A stretch of DNA of 64,000 nt, taken from Asterias rubens (lineage: Eukaryota; Echinodermata; Asteroidea; Forcipulatida; Asteriidae). Below the pieces are notes generated by a model. The model was not told where the DNA came from, made no database searches, and saw only the letters and a program-made list of their open reading frames with translations. Numbering within the stretch: the stretch's first letter is position 1; every line of letters begins with the position of its first letter. The DNA lies in contig NC_047072.1 in NCBI RefSeq assembly GCF_902459465.1, forward strand, positions 14,989,267 through 15,053,266, read 5' to 3'. The position numbers were made by a program, and so were the translations under genes. This document shows, in pieces, positions 25,519-41,830 of the stretch.

Positions 25519-26381
25519 GTGGCAAACACTGACTGACACAATGTCAAAATGGTCAATTTGACTGACAGACGACCTCTTTGAATTCCTCAGCCAGTAAAGA
25601 TTTACAGCCAAACACAGAGGGCGCTATACACAATTATCAATACTCCAATCGAACAGACTGCTAGAACTGGCAAATAGGGTGCTTCTTTATGTTTCCTCAC
25701 AGAGGGCATGTTAAAGTTTAAGATGTAATATCACTATGAGACTGTGGTCTCTCATTACAGCAAAATCAACTCCACTGTCAGATACAGTACTGTAATACAA
25801 GAAGATCTTTGAAATAACAAAACACAATGTTTATGTGCGAAGGTGATAAAAACACTTTGTTTAAATTTAGGGGGGAGTAATACTTGAAACTTCCCGAACG
25901 CATATGAACATCTTATATTGTAAGGCACAAGAGGAAATGGGCAAAACTACGCATATGAACATCTTATATTGTAAGGCACAAGAGGAAATGGGCAAAACTA
26001 CGCATATGAACATCTTATATTGTAAGGCACAAGAGGAAATGGGCAAAACTACGCATATGAACATCTTATATTGTAAGGCACAAGAGGAAATGGGCAAAAC
26101 TACGCATATGAACATCTTATATTGTAAGGCACAAGAGGAAATGGGCAAAACTACGCATATGAACATCTTATATTGTAAGGCACAAGAGGAAATGGGCAAA
26201 ACTACGCATATGAACATCTTATATTGTAAGGCACAAGAGGAAATGGGCAAAACTACGCATATGAACATCTTATATTGTAAGGCACAAGAGGAAATGGGCA
26301 AAACTACTATTCCATGTTAAGATATGTGATCAAATGATGTGCAGTAAATAAGAATATAAGGTAATTGAAAATCTCAATAAA
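25519..26381 (+). other. 3' UTR region of the receptor up to a poly(A) signal
   Basis: Sequence downstream of the stop TAG (25516-25518). The first AATAAA on this strand that I noted is at 26376-26381, which would place the eight-unit 51-bp array (25898-26305) inside the 3' UTR. The true end of the transcript is not known. Confidence 0.45.
25898..26305 (+). repeat. 51-bp tandem repeat, eight perfect units
   Basis: The unit starts acgcatatgaacatcttata, continues ttgtaaggcacaagaggaaa and ends tgggcaaaact. I count exactly eight contiguous copies with no mismatch (8 x 51 = 408 bp). As 51 is divisible by 3, both strands show long open frames across the array (17-residue periodic peptides). These are artefacts of the repeat rather than genes. 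Perfect identity indicates recent expansion or active homogenisation. Confidence 0.97.
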
Positions 26382-26523
26382 CATGCTTAAAAAAACAACA
26401 ATTAATTGACCAACTTTCTTGAAGATGCAAAAATTGCATCAGGGATCAAAGATAACTACTTGGGTTTAACCCAACCCTGATGAAATGATATTCCATAACA
26501 TGTTCAGTACTACATTTCTTCTT

Positions 26524-26547
26524 TTATTTATTTATTTATTTATTTAT
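26524..26547 (+). repeat. (TTTA)n microsatellite
   Basis: An uninterrupted run of about six TTTA units between the receptor and TRMT2B. Confidence 0.85.
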
Positions 26548-27644
26548 ACAGTATCTTTACAGCGTAAATTATTTTGAGTTATTTATTCAATATTAAAACT
26601 GCACTTGCGGAAGTTTCTTCCAAGCTATTGACAAGTTTACTCATCATGCTTGTTTCCTGACCTCAACTACAACAAAAGTAACGCAAAGTTTTAAAGGCGC
26701 CAGTCTCTTTGAACTTGATGCCAGTTTTTCCTCAGAAAGGTTTGGGTAGAAGATAATCCTAAGAAACAAACAAAAACATAAGTTTTTTACAAAGTGCTAG
26801 TAGGTATAAGAAATCAAACAAATTAATTAGTTGGTAAGTTTTTATTCTTTTTAACATTACTTCAGACATTTTATTTTAACAGTGAAGGAGTATTCACAAA
26901 TTTCGTCCAATTCTCTTGAAATGTAAGTCTCATATTATCAAGAAAACATTTATCACAGATTCCTGTCCAGACAGACTTGACCAATGGTTCAAGTCTTTAA
27001 TTTAGTGGTAGGGCAAGCATGAAAAAACTACTTGTTTGTTGTTAGTATTAGTTAGAACATCAACTATGATGTAGATGATGTATTATATTTTTACTGAAAA
27101 CCAAGTGTAAATATGGTGCATGACTTTAGATGTAAATACTACTTCATGTGGATTATTTAATATGTGGATTATTTAATTTATGGAAATGGATCCTCAAGTT
27201 GTTAATTTATTGAGAGTAAATAAATGTCGATAAAATAAAAACGTTTGAAAGAGAATTTTTGTTGCAGATCTTGCGTGTCTTCCTCTTAGATACAAAGTTG
27301 ACTTGCTTCAAATCAAGACTGACTGATAAGCATTACAGATATTAACTTGTCACACTCTAAGCTTTTTTAACTGTAGTCTTCTCCTGTTTTTTGAGCAGTT
27401 ATTTCCTCTGAGATGTATTGTCTCATTAGATGAGACTATTTCTGGCATCACTCATGAACTCTACTTGGATAAATATGAATATGATACATAAATTCCATAG
27501 CAATGCAATATCTGAAATCCTCTTAAAGCCTATATGGAGTTCAAACCATTGACAGAAATAAGTAGGGAGCCAACTTGCAGAAATGCTCCAACATTAACTA
27601 GTTGTTCCATCATTAATGCTTGCTTTATTTGCTTAGTTTTTACC

Positions 27645-30600
27645 TTATGGCCTTTCAAAGAGGAGAACAAGTTCACAGTGATGGGTGTGTGGGAAGAGGT
27701 CCACTGGTACAGCCTTGATGGTTGTGAATGGATTGCCATAGAGTCTGGTAGTAGCGGGACAGCATAGGCTAAATGGGGTACAAAGACAAGTATAGAGTTA
27801 AACAAAGTCCTCTGTTGTTGATAAGTTCGATCATCAAACAGAACAAAAACTGAACTAATTAGAAAGCACAATAATTCAAAGGTTTTGATGGTTCATATTA
27901 CAAGGTCACATGCTGCCTGACCAGGATTGATGTAAACATACAACAAAACACAAAACTGAAAATTAAATTGCATTTTTTCGAGGCTTGATTTCTGGTGTCC
28001 GTTAAACAAGTCATGTGTTGAATGGAAAAAAATAACCAACAACCCTGAATTAGGATTCAATCTCATTTTGTGTCTGTCACCACAGAGTAAATGGAAAAGA
28101 ACCGTCTATGTAGAGACATAAGGTTGATTTATATCCGGGTCATACTCCTAACGAATGCAAATGCGAAGTGAATTTTGACGTCACAGGGCTGTTTTCGCAG
28201 CGAATGTTTCGCAGAAAATGAACACAGCTCAACTGTTGCGAATGTGTGACATCAAAATTCACTTCGCCTTTGCATTCCCAGGAAGTATGAACCGGGCTTT
28301 AGAAAAGTTGCACAGTGACATGGTTATAAATACTGACTCTGTAAAGTTTCTAGCTGCTGTTCCCTCTGATTTACAGCATATATAAACCAGCCTCTTGATG
28401 GATGGACTATTCCTGATGATTCTCACTACTCTCGGATCTAAGAACAAATAAAACAACAAACTCTTGAAATTCCTGAGAAAGCAAACGTATTGAGAAATCT
28501 TCAAAATCAACAAGAATTACTTTGCACTACACAGATTTGATTGTTGGAACAGGCGTCAAGGGTCGCCTGTCCAGAATTGATAATTACTGGATGGCTAGTG
28601 TGAATGATATCAAAACAAATATTGCATGTCAATAGTCACAGAACATTCCTCAAAAATATGAAATACCGGTAGTAATAAAATAATGCACTTACGCAGTCCA
28701 GCTCTGGCTGGATTTGCTACCACTAATAGATCACCAGCGCCCTCTAGTGTTGGGAGGATGTCAGGTAAAACTTCCTCCACTGAGCCACAAACAAATGTCG
28801 CATTAGATATAGCTGTTTAAAAAAAAGAAAAACAAAATTATAATTTTTTTATGCTGATTAAGGCACTCTATAACTTTGATGTATTATCAATGGGCACATG
28901 AATGTGATATGTACAGTTGAAAAAATTCAATCATTATGATATTTAAAGATCGTATCATCTGATAAAACCAAATCAGACAAAACAAATTTGTTAATCGGAT
29001 TTTAATTCATAATTTGGGTGCATTCATGTCAGTGGAACATATTCATTCTTGAATGAATCCTATAGAAGCTGAAGCATCAACCACAACATGAAGACTGCTT
29101 TGAATGTAGAAACAGTCATCCATTGCAGCTGTGCCAGCACAGCATCACTAAGTAACAAACAAACAACTGATCCTATAATGACATACCATTTATCTCAGCA
29201 TTGATTCTTGCGTCCTCTACTGCCTGTTGGATCACTTCAATCCCCACAACCTCTCTAACCTTATCTGCCATAACTAGCCCAATGGTGCCTGTCCCACAAC
29301 ATAAATCCAATACAGTTGTGTTTGCTCCCAGCTTGGCGAGGTCCATGACTGTGGAATAGAGAACCTCTGCAGCAGCAGTGTTGACTTGGAAGAAGGAATC
29401 AGGGGAGATGCGAAACTGCAGGTCAAAGAGCGTCTCATGGAGGTGCTTCTTGCCAAGAAGGAGGTGATAAGGGGCTTCATCATTGGTTGCTGTTGTGGTG
29501 GTGCTGTGGAGTTAATAATAATACTTGGTTCTTAAAGAGCGCTTTATCATACCTCTAAGGTGTATCAAAGTACTCAGTTTGGTTTTCCTGCAAGGTATGT
29601 GGGGCTTGTTTTGAAGTATGAGACCTGTTCCTTTAAAGCACCACGGAATGGTTTACAAGGTGAGGAAAGAGGACACATAACTAATGACATGATAGGCTGT
29701 AGTCAATGCCTATGTGGTATTGGGAGCATCCAGCACAAAAATAGACCAACACAAAGAAGTAGACACGAAGGCCTTTATCGACATGCCAAACCCACCTTAT
29801 TTCTCTAATCTCAGCATTCCTTTGGTCAACTCCTCTAAGGCTAATGCATAATTGATTAGCCAGGGGATTTGACCAATAGAAGTGCTCGCAGATAATATCA
29901 TTACCAACGATACATTTTCTATTCAATCGTGGTCTTAAAGATTCCCTTCTTAAATCAAATCAATCATGAGCTTTTACCAACCTTGATTGAAAGTAGAGTG
30001 AGCTAAGCCTACAATCCTTGCCTTCTCCATAAGCAAAGAAATCCTGCAATGAGAGAATGGCATCCTCCTTCTCCATGTCACTTAATTCATTCTGGACAAA
30101 GCTGACAATAGCCATAAGATCACCCACATGGTTGGATCGCACAACCATCTCTCGCCAGTTACCACTGTCCTCAAAACTATGGGACACATCAAGTGGGGAC
30201 TGCAAAAGGAACTGCTTGTAAGCCTTAAAAAAAGGGTAAAATACAGGATTATTTAGTTGGTATTTTAAATTTGTTGACATAGTGATTGGGATGATGATGA
30301 TAATGTTGGTTAAACAGTTAAACTCATCAGGAGCCTTTCTAGAAATAAGTATTTTCTAATCCTACTGAATCAATTTTTACCTTTTCAACATGTTTATGAG
30401 CTTGGCTGATGTTTTGGCACGGGCCTGAAGGGAGGCATACAACATTTTTTTCTGAAACAAAAATAACCTTGATATTACTGTTAGCATTTGAAGACCTAGT
30501 TATGCTAGATGCACTCAAAACACAATAACTTTATGATAAAAACAATCAAGTATACAATCAAGTAAACAAGCAACAACAAAGAGAGAGAAAATAAGAAGAA

Positions 30601-32659
30601 GAAAGCTTTACTTCTCCATTCTCCAATGAATAGTCCGACTGTTTTCCTACTGCCATCTGCACCGGTGCCTACATTGAATACTGATTTGTTTCGGTAGCCA
30701 TCAACAACAGGCTGGAGAAAATAAAACAAGAATAAAAAAGAGAGTGTATAAATGACGAAGATACCTATGCAGCCCAATGATAAGAATTTGATTTAAGAAC
30801 ATCAACACAAATAGTTTATAGGGATTTTTTAACCCTCAATTACTTCCCTATTAAAGCTCCATTAGTCATGTAAAGAAAATTAATATAATTGCATTTTTTC
30901 TTTGTTAGAATAACTTTATATTTGAGGATAATTTCTTTTACATGAATTTCTAAGAAAATTGCAAAAAGAGTCAACTGCAAAGAGCAAATAAAATTAAAAT
31001 ATTAGTCTGAATCAAAAGACTCACACTTTAATCCTAATGTTCATCACATTATTAATTATGGCTTTAAAGTAGGAAAAGGGTTTGGCTGTCAGTTCTAAAT
31101 GTAGACAAAGTTTTTCTGTACAATAATTATTGTAGAAAACATTGATCACTTACTGATGGCTTTATTCTCTCCAGATGGCAACACAATCCATTATTGTTCT
31201 TTGCTCTATCAAGAGTTTCTGTTAAGCCAACTGCAGCTTCTTGTTTAATCAGCTCATTAGTGAAGTTCAACAGAACACTAGAATTCCTTAAGTGTTTCAA
31301 GTCTAGTTGCTTTTCATATGAAAGTTTCCATAGAGGTGTGACAGCTTCCCTCAGTTTGTTATTCAGATACTCTGTTGCTTGATCAGTATTGGCTGGCTGC
31401 TGGTGTTCCACAACCTCTTTTGTTGCCGTGAAAGCTGATGTGAACTCTTGGAGAGGCTTCTCAACTTCTACTTCTGTGAGCTGACTTGGCTGTACTTTTG
31501 ACTTTGTCCGACGCTTGGGTTTGTTTGGCTTGTTTTGTGTTGAGACTCGTCTCTGGAAGACACTGAATCTGCTAAATGAAGGAACAAAAAGATATTTATA
31601 TGTGAACTATCCCTGGTAGGACATCAGTCTCTGTTGCATACACTGATGTCCTGGGAGTAAATTTTCTCTACAATGAGAATAACACCTCTATTAATGTTTT
31701 ACCTGATTTCAGAAGTTGAAGTTTCCTTCGTACATGTCATATATATTTATCATCTGTTGATGGATCCACAAATTACAAATATATCCGTTGGTGACATTAT
31801 TCCAGATGCAGATGTCCGACTGTCAGGAGGATGGAGGATTATGATTACACATAGGCACTAGGCAATATCAAAATTATATGTTAACAATAACATGTTTTAA
31901 AAAACATCTTTGTGGAAGTCAGTCCTTCTCCCTCAGGCTCAGTCAATTGTAAACATACAGCGCCTTGAGTGTTTTTTCCACAAACAAGGTACAGCTTGCA
32001 AATGCAAGCAAATTTCATTATATATAAATAAGTTAATAAATCCAGTGAAAATATCAAAATAATTTGAATTAAAATATAAATAAATGGAACTTCTTGAAAA
32101 AAATAAATGACTGGAACTTCTTGAAAAAAAATAAGAAGAAGAAATGTGTAGCCTACCGGTATTATTATTAAGTTTAAAACTTTTTTTAACTGCTTAAAAC
32201 TATTTTTTTTTCTCGTATAACCGTAGTATTGCCACAATGTTATTAATTAAAGCAATAACTCTTGAATGGGGAGTTGGGGTTGCAATCACCCCACACTGCA
32301 CACCTACTATTAGTACTAAACACATTTCATTTGTTGTTGTTGAATGAATATTATAAATAAATTTTCTAGTTTCCGGACATTTATTATTAAATTTTAATTT
32401 AATTACCAACGAAAAAAGACGAATCGAATGTAAATTCACGACGTTACTTACATTGTAATAAGTGTAACCTGAATTGACATAAAAATCCAATCCAAATAAT
32501 AAATCAGTCCCAATATGTCTGAAATTGGTCTCCAAAGGTGTTTCACGCTTAAACTCGTTATTTAAAATAAAAGTATCAACACAGGCAGATAAATTAATAG
32601 CTAAATTACCTCCAATTTGTTAACACACGTGTAAAATGTTTTGAAATGGGCGCCGCCAT
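27645..32659 (-). CDS. TRMT2B: TRMT2B-type tRNA/rRNA (uracil-5-)-methyltransferase, mitochondrial
   Basis: This enzyme transfers a methyl group from SAM to C5 of uridine, and vertebrate TRMT2B does so in mitochondrial tRNA and rRNA. Nine exons, read downward: 32659-32610, 31571-31154, 30711-30612, 30451-30381, 30223-29982, 29503-29187, 28812-28693, 28437-28338 and 27768-27645 (stop TAA). All are GT-AG and in phase, giving about 513 residues (human about 504). The N-terminus [19 protein letters not shown] is a basic, amphipathic mitochondrial presequence. Landmarks: [15 protein letters not shown] (157-), [13 protein letters not shown], the SAM-binding loop [12 protein letters not shown] (about 358-369), NPARAGLH (433-440), the nucleophile in [13 protein letters not shown] (Cys461 aligns with the catalytic Cys), and the terminal HCELVLLF with the general-base Glu (about 505). 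YFQSS...PYHLLLG and [10 protein letters not shown] resemble TRMT2B more than TRMT2A, and no RRM is present. A poly(A) signal (reverse of 27624-27629) lies close to the stop. Confidence 0.93.
28133..28299. mobile_element. Fold-back MITE in TRMT2B intron 7
   Basis: The left arm atccgggtcatactcctaac, continuing tgcgaagtgaattttgacgt, is inverted at the right as catcaaaattcacttcgcct followed by gaagtatgaaccgggc. The arms are about 60 bp with a short GC-richer centre. No coding sequence. It lies between the exons at 27645-27768 and 28338-28437. Confidence 0.7.
29512..29580. repeat. Short dispersed-repeat fragment with an agcgcttta core
   Basis: ataataatacttggttctta followed by aagagcgctttatcatacct resembles the ataat...tatagcgctttac stretch at 42641-42720. 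Both look like fragments of the same widespread marine-invertebrate repeat. It lies in TRMT2B intron 5, just outside the acceptor of the SAM-domain exon. Boundaries are uncertain. Confidence 0.35.
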
Positions 32660-32808
32660 CTTGTCCAAATGACAAATTCTGCCTTGGCCCATGTGAAGTA
32701 AAAGTAATTCTGATTGGCTTAGAAAAAAAGCTCCGCCCAGAAAATTGCTTGATTGACCAATCAGTGGCTTTCACCGTAAGAGCTTCAGCATCCGGGAACC
32801 CGGGCAAA
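32660..32808. promoter_or_regulatory. Divergent promoter shared by TRMT2B and MEAF6
   Basis: Only 149 bp separates the two start codons. The interval has an inverted CCAAT (ATTGG at 32713-32717), a direct CCAAT at 32757-32761 and a GC-box-like ctccgcccag at 32731-32740, with no TATA box. A consensus YY1 site (gccgccatcttg, about 32653-32664) covers the TRMT2B start codon. NF-Y/Sp1/YY1 combinations are typical of TATA-less housekeeping promoters. Confidence 0.7.
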
Positions 32809-36317
<3,509 letters not shown>

Positions 36318-38460
36318 ACAATGCTGAGGTCAAAGGTCAAACAGACAGGATTGCTTCTTGCTGACCAAGTATTCTAGCAAGGATGAACCTGTAAATTTGT
36401 TTTCAACCAGTCTGACTGATTGTCAAATTACAACTTTGAGATTGTTGAGATTCTTGCGCAGTGTGGAATGAAATGTTCAAGTGTATCTTGTCAATTTTTA
36501 GTTCAAGTAAAAGAACAAATCAGTACTTGGCGCTTTGATTGATCTTCACAGATGTGTTATTTCATGTCAAGGTTCATTTACCTCTCAACAGGGACCAAAA
36601 GCTCATCTACAAGGGATATGTAAAAACGATGTTGTAATTAATCTTAAGTGTTAGTGACCAATGTTCATGTTTTAAAAAGCTGACTATAATTTTGTTTTAG
36701 TATTCATGCTGTAAGTATCTTGTTTTCTACTTTTCTATGCAAGGTTTTGTCATCTGTTTACTCTTCTAATAAATTAATGTATTGTATTTTTATTTTGTTA
36801 ACTTATCCAAGAATATAGGTCGAGCAAGTTTGTTGATGTGAGAATGTTTTAACATTAGTTTGGTAACTTTTGATTAAGCAATTACAGTTCAAGATTACAT
36901 AAATGATTGCAAGAAAGGGTCAACAGTGAAACGCAAACACTACTAATATCTGGACTGTTTCGTGCTGTAAAGGAATATTCAATGAACTTGTACATAGCGT
37001 GATTTTAGTCTTGATATTCACCATCAAGGACCGTTTAACAGATCCTTTTATATTGAACTAATTATTCTATTAATATTTGTAGAAAACATGCTTTGTTCCT
37101 TCAAAATGTCGACTAGAAAACAGTAATGATTGGTTGCTTTTCCCTGGTTTGATCAAAGTTTGTCAAAATAACAATTGGAGACTGGTCCCTAGTATGAACT
37201 TATCACTGTTTCCCTTTCAGAAACAAATAAAACTGAATCATTCTTATTAGGTATAATTCGAAATTTGAAATAAACTTGTTCTACAAGATAAATGTATATA
37301 GAGTACATGTACAGCAAGTGTATATTTTTTAGAAATTGAGAATGTCGAGAATGTTTGGTAAATGTCATTCAAAATTAATTGTTCCAACATTATAATACTT
37401 TGCAGACTTGTAATCTGATGACAACGTTAGTAGCAACAGTCTGAAGACGGAGTGTTTATTTAGTGGATTCACTTTCATGGTAACCAATACAATGATTGAT
37501 GGGTTTCTCCTTATGAGAGAAAATCTAATGCAATCAGAATTAAAAGAGCAATCAATTAGATCAACCATTAAAACACTGGGTAGGTTTCAGAGGTGGCGAA
37601 TACACGTTAATAAATAACAATAGTTTTGTCTTGCAATTGTGTTTTCATATCAGTAATCACCATTTATTTTATAAGCCTGTACAAATGTGTAAATTTTGCA
37701 TATACAATGTAAAAGAATGGGTGAAATAAAACAAAATTACATATGTACAAAGAGATCAAATTTGGATGCGAGTTATTTTATTACTGGTAATTGCACTTAA
37801 ATAAAAACATGGCTGATAATTCACGCAGGGGATTGCCTCCATACCCCCTGGTCATTGCCTTGGTGCCATTGAAATAATCCAGTTGAAATTTACAATTTCC
37901 TCAAAGGGTGCCATATACCAGGTAGGGAGAAATTGCCTTGGTGCACTTGTCCTTTCAAAATCGAGGCTTACAGGTACACATATTGTCATAATTTGCCATT
38001 GAAGCATCATAGCAAATAATGTTTGAAGAGGGTACAGCACACATTTATGAGAGATGGTAACAGAGCAAACTATTACATAAAATCTGGTTTAAATTTCATC
38101 AAAACACTGATAAAAATATAATTATTAATCTTTTCATCATTCTGAAGTAAGGTTTACAGAAATTGACAAAAATCTCTTGTGTTATGGTTGTATTTCTACC
38201 ATATACAATTTCAAATCCTAGTTTCATTTTGCCAGAAGTGATAGGTTATCAATTTCGCCAAAATTGAATAGCTTTTATAAACTGTTCGTGGAATTAAGTG
38301 AACTTGAGAAAAACATTTAGTTAACCAATTCGTTGTGTCTATGTAAAGTAAAACAAATTCTAGGTGTGCAATGACGTATGTGCGAGCAACACCAGTTTCC
38401 CATAAATCGCTCTTTCTTATGACACCAAAATTTAGAATGATAAAACTCCTTTGACTCTAG
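36318..38460. other. Convergent intergenic region between MEAF6 and OSTM1
   Basis: MEAF6 (+) and OSTM1 (-) converge here. It holds the MEAF6 3' UTR with AATAAA at 36768-36773 and a dispersed repeat (37820-37975). I see no further gene. Confidence 0.6.
37820..37975. repeat. Dispersed repeat family, copy 2
   Basis: gtgccattgaaataatccag, then caaagggtgccatataccag and aattgccttggtgcacttgt. It follows the same order as the copy at 13043-13180, with scattered differences. A third short block (tttcattttgccagaa) is shared between 2964 and 38223 but may be unrelated. Confidence 0.6.
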
Positions 38461-41400
38461 TTATGTTCTGTAATCCGTAAGGAAGTCCTCGCCATGTTCT
38501 GGTAGTGTTGGAAGGCTCTGCCTCGTGTCATGAGGTTTGTTCATTCGATTTACTGCAGATTTAAGACAAGGCATAAATCATGATCAAGAGATACATCATC
38601 ATTGAGAGTCACATATTCAAGAACATGTGATCATTTTTAATAATTGTTAATAACTATATATGACAAATATATTAATAGTAGTGTGACTATTTTATGTGAA
38701 AGTTAATATTTCTCAAAGATTGACATTTTTGAGCAACAACTTTTGGGAAATAATACAGAAAAAGGTTAAGGTGAAGTTGTTAAAGTAACTGCAACATTAT
38801 GCATAATTGTAAAGTAACAGACATTTGGGCTGGTATGGGATGGGCTGGAATGGGATGGGCTGGTATGGGGGAAAGGAAGTGGTGAGTGTTAGTCAGTACT
38901 TTCAGATCAACCTAAAACATCTAGTCAAGTTGAATGAGTAAAATTACAAATCAAGGGGTTGAAAGTGATAGCAAATGCAATACAAGAGTGGATGGGGTAT
39001 ATTTTTCTCTCCAATACTCACATTTCATCAATTTGAGTTCAGTTTTTGTGGTATGTACTTTTGACCCAATGTAGAAGAAGATAGGCAGCGAGCAGAAAAA
39101 CACGCTGATGGAAACAACAGACACAATGTCTCTGTCTGCATTAGTGCAGTTGTAGATTGTACTCCATACCTTTCTTGTACTGTTCATCTGGTGAAAATCA
39201 AAGAAAGGTGTATTAAAGGCAGTGGACACTATTGGTAATTACTCAAAATAATTATTAGCGTGAAACCTCATTTGGTAAAGAGTAATGTGGAGAGGTTGAT
39301 AGTATAAACATTCTAAGAAACGGCTCCCTCTGAAGTGACATACTTTTTTGAGTAAGAAGTAATTTTCCACGTATTTGATTTCCAGACCTCAGATTTAGAA
39401 TTTGAGGTCTTGAAATCAAGCATCTGAAAGCTAACAACTTCCTGTGACAAGGGTGTTTTTTCTTACACAGTTTTTCTGACATCTCCCAACTTTGATGACC
39501 AATCGAGCTCAATTTGGTCAAGGTTTGTTATTTTATGCATATGTTGAGATATACCTAGTGAGAAGACTGGTCTTTGACAATTACCAAAGTTGTCCACTGT
39601 CTTTAAATATATTTCTTTTTTATCTGTCTCTTTGGAGAAAGTAAAATAAGATAAAAGATGTTTCTTGCCTACCTGTTCAACACAATCTATGCAGATATCT
39701 TCAACACCACCCATGGAGGAGAAGAATTTGCACAGATTCCGGTAAACAACAGAACAATTAATGCAAACATTCTCACCACTCTGTTAACAAAAGATAAAGG
39801 GAAAATATCATTTCAATAATTGCATCTTTTATACAAGACGACCATTAGCTCAAATTATGAACCGACTTTTTTACAAGTAGACTTACTTATAAACAGTATT
39901 AGGCAAAAAAAAACTACATATAAAAATTGTACAATAATTGTGCGATAGTCAATCACCACCACACACACCTACACGCAGACATGTTTGTTATTAAAATAAA
40001 AACATGGATATTGCAGACATGTGTGTTATTAAAAAAAAAAACATGTGGACATGTTTGGAAAATCATTTTGAGAATCTCAATCCTCCAAGACACTTACAGC
40101 TGATGCTTTATCAAAGCAGGCAAGTGTGTCGTTGATGTGCTTTTGGAACTCCACAACGCCGTCTCTCACTTGGCACCCTGATGGTGGTTTTTTCTTCTCA
40201 CAGGAGCTGATGTTTTTGAAGCAGTCTATGATATAAGACAACAAATTACAATCATTGTGCAGTTTCAAATCACATTATTATTCAGACAAAAAGAGAAAAC
40301 TGCACAGGACACAACCAGAGTTTCTCAGTTTACTTTGGCAAATAAATCACCTGAACATTTGCATGCATGATGATTATTAATATAAACTAACTTTCTTTCA
40401 CTTTTTGATTTTTTTGTAAACATATCAGCACATAACAATAAAATTATTAAATTATAACTGATGAAAAAACAAACAAACAGGGTATCCAATGACACTTATA
40501 AAGAAGGGGGAAAAAGTTGCGATAACATAACCCTCCTCCGGACCCTCCGGCTTCGCTGTCGGTAGGAGGGTTACGTTATCGCAACTAGGGGGGAAACTGG
40601 ACAAAAATTATTCTTACTTTTACAGCTGCCCTTGTCCCACAGTTCTCTTAAAAACTCATGAGTCTCTCTAAGTATTTGCACTCGATCAGATCTCAGCAAT
40701 GGTTCATCACATGTTGACATCTAGATTGAGGACACAAGATTTATTATAAGAAAAAGGGTAAAGTGAGAATTCCATTTTATTTAATCTACACAACGGCATT
40801 GAAGAACTCCATGTCTTAATGGCCCCCTACTTGAAATAAAAAGTAACCCACACAACACCCACCAATTTAGTTTGACAGTAAAATAAATAAACTAAATTGT
40901 TCTTTTTCAAGACAAGTAATATTAACAATTACATAATGTAGTTCATCTCCAACATAGTGACATTTGTATTAAGTTTTTACAAAATTAATGCACCAAAGAT
41001 TAGAATAGATTAGCAGAACAAACAATATTATTGTGGAATTGTCACAATCAAATGCCATTGAACTTAATGTTGTCTTAACTATGTTTTTAAATTTAAAAAT
41101 AATGACATAAATGCAACGCGAGTCAATAACAAACACTAGAAACAGTTGACTTAAAAAGCAAGAAATGGCTCGAGAAATATACAACAAATTCAAAGCAATT
41201 TTACTTTTTATATAATTTAATGTTGACAAAAAAGGAGCACCCACAAATTTGAACAACTCAAGCTCTTCTCTATACCGTACCATAGACAATATCCTCCAGG
41301 CACAAACATTGAAACAGTCACCAATTTCACTTGCCCTATCCTTCCTATTCCTAAAAAATGTAGTCTTTATTTCTCACCCGTTCTATCTCCTTGAATTTTT

Positions 41401-41830
41401 GTTCAGCTTCTATAAATACGTCGACACAAGTTTCACAAAATAGCACTGGCTTGGAAAATGCGAGAGCACAGTAGACAACGCGTGATGACACACTTGCATA
41501 TTCCTGTAACATTTGTAGACAATCTTCGTCCAAAACAGGGATGAAATGTTTCTCAATCTCCTCGACCTCGGTGTGGATTTTCAGTCCATCCTGATTTTGT
41601 GCGCGCTGAACCGCATACGCAGCAGTTTTGTATCCCGTACTATTTTGAAGGTAACTTCCTTCATAAAGTGCACCAGGCGTATTAAAAGTCTCTGAAGTGT
41701 TGATGAGGTCTCCCTCTGTACATCCGAGGCGTATCAGAACGAAAAATACTTCGAATAAAAGTAATTTCGGCATGATTTTTTGACAGACGTATCTTTTCAG
41801 TTCAACTTCCTTCTTTATGGACGTCGCCAT
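38461..41830 (-). CDS. OSTM1: OSTM1, osteopetrosis-associated transmembrane protein (ClC-7 beta subunit)
   Basis: A type I membrane protein that pairs with the lysosomal chloride/proton exchanger ClC-7. Exons, read downward: 41830-41378, 40720-40624, 40225-40098, 39780-39673, 39187-39022 and 38552-38461 (stop TAA). All junctions are GT-AG and in phase, giving about 347 residues (human 334). After MPKLLLFEVFFVLIRLGC (signal peptide) comes the luminal domain: LDEDCLQMLQEYASVSSRVV, then CALAFSKPVLFCETCVDVF, SDRVQILRETHEFLRELW, NDTLACFDKA and CINCSVVYRNLCKFFSSM. Several N-glycosylation sequons are visible (NTS, NST, NIS, NDT, NCS, NCT). The strongest match is ICIDCVEQMNSTRKVWSTIY and NCTNADRDIVSVVSIS, corresponding to human CIDVEDAMNITRKLW. 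One membrane segment (about 283-303) is followed by a short basic tail. Two starts are possible: 41830 (good Kozak) or Met20 at 41773, which begins the signal peptide directly. Confidence 0.92.
38828..38870 (+). repeat. Short G-rich minisatellite
   Basis: ggctggtatgggatgggctg is repeated with small changes (about 2.5 units of roughly 18 bp). It lies in the last OSTM1 intron. Confidence 0.8.
39213..39607. mobile_element. Fold-back MITE, copy 3, in OSTM1 intron 4
   Basis: The left end aggcagtggacactattggt and right end accaaagttgtccactgtct are inverted. The interior (cggctccctctgaagtgaca, gatttccagacctcagattt, tatgttgagatatacc) is the reverse complement of the copy at 8614-8953. The full-length interior includes a second gaggtctcgaaatc-type inverted pair. 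The left end starts only about 25 bp beyond the acceptor of exon 5 (39187). Confidence 0.8.
40515..40586. repeat. Short palindromic dispersed repeat, copy 2
   Basis: agttgcgataacataaccct...gtaggagggttacgttatcg then caact: arms of about 25 bp with one mismatch or so, and a loop containing the smaller palindrome ccggaccctccgg. It lies in an OSTM1 intron, close to the exon at 40624-40720. Confidence 0.75.

Noticed and set aside
25898-26305. Possible CRISPR-like array
   Set aside because: Units are directly contiguous with no variable spacers, and the genome is eukaryotic; it is a minisatellite.
25867-26320. Long open frames of about 140 codons on both strands, resembling a repeat protein
   Set aside because: They arise wholly from the perfect 51-bp tandem array, whose period is a multiple of three; there is no homology or splice support.
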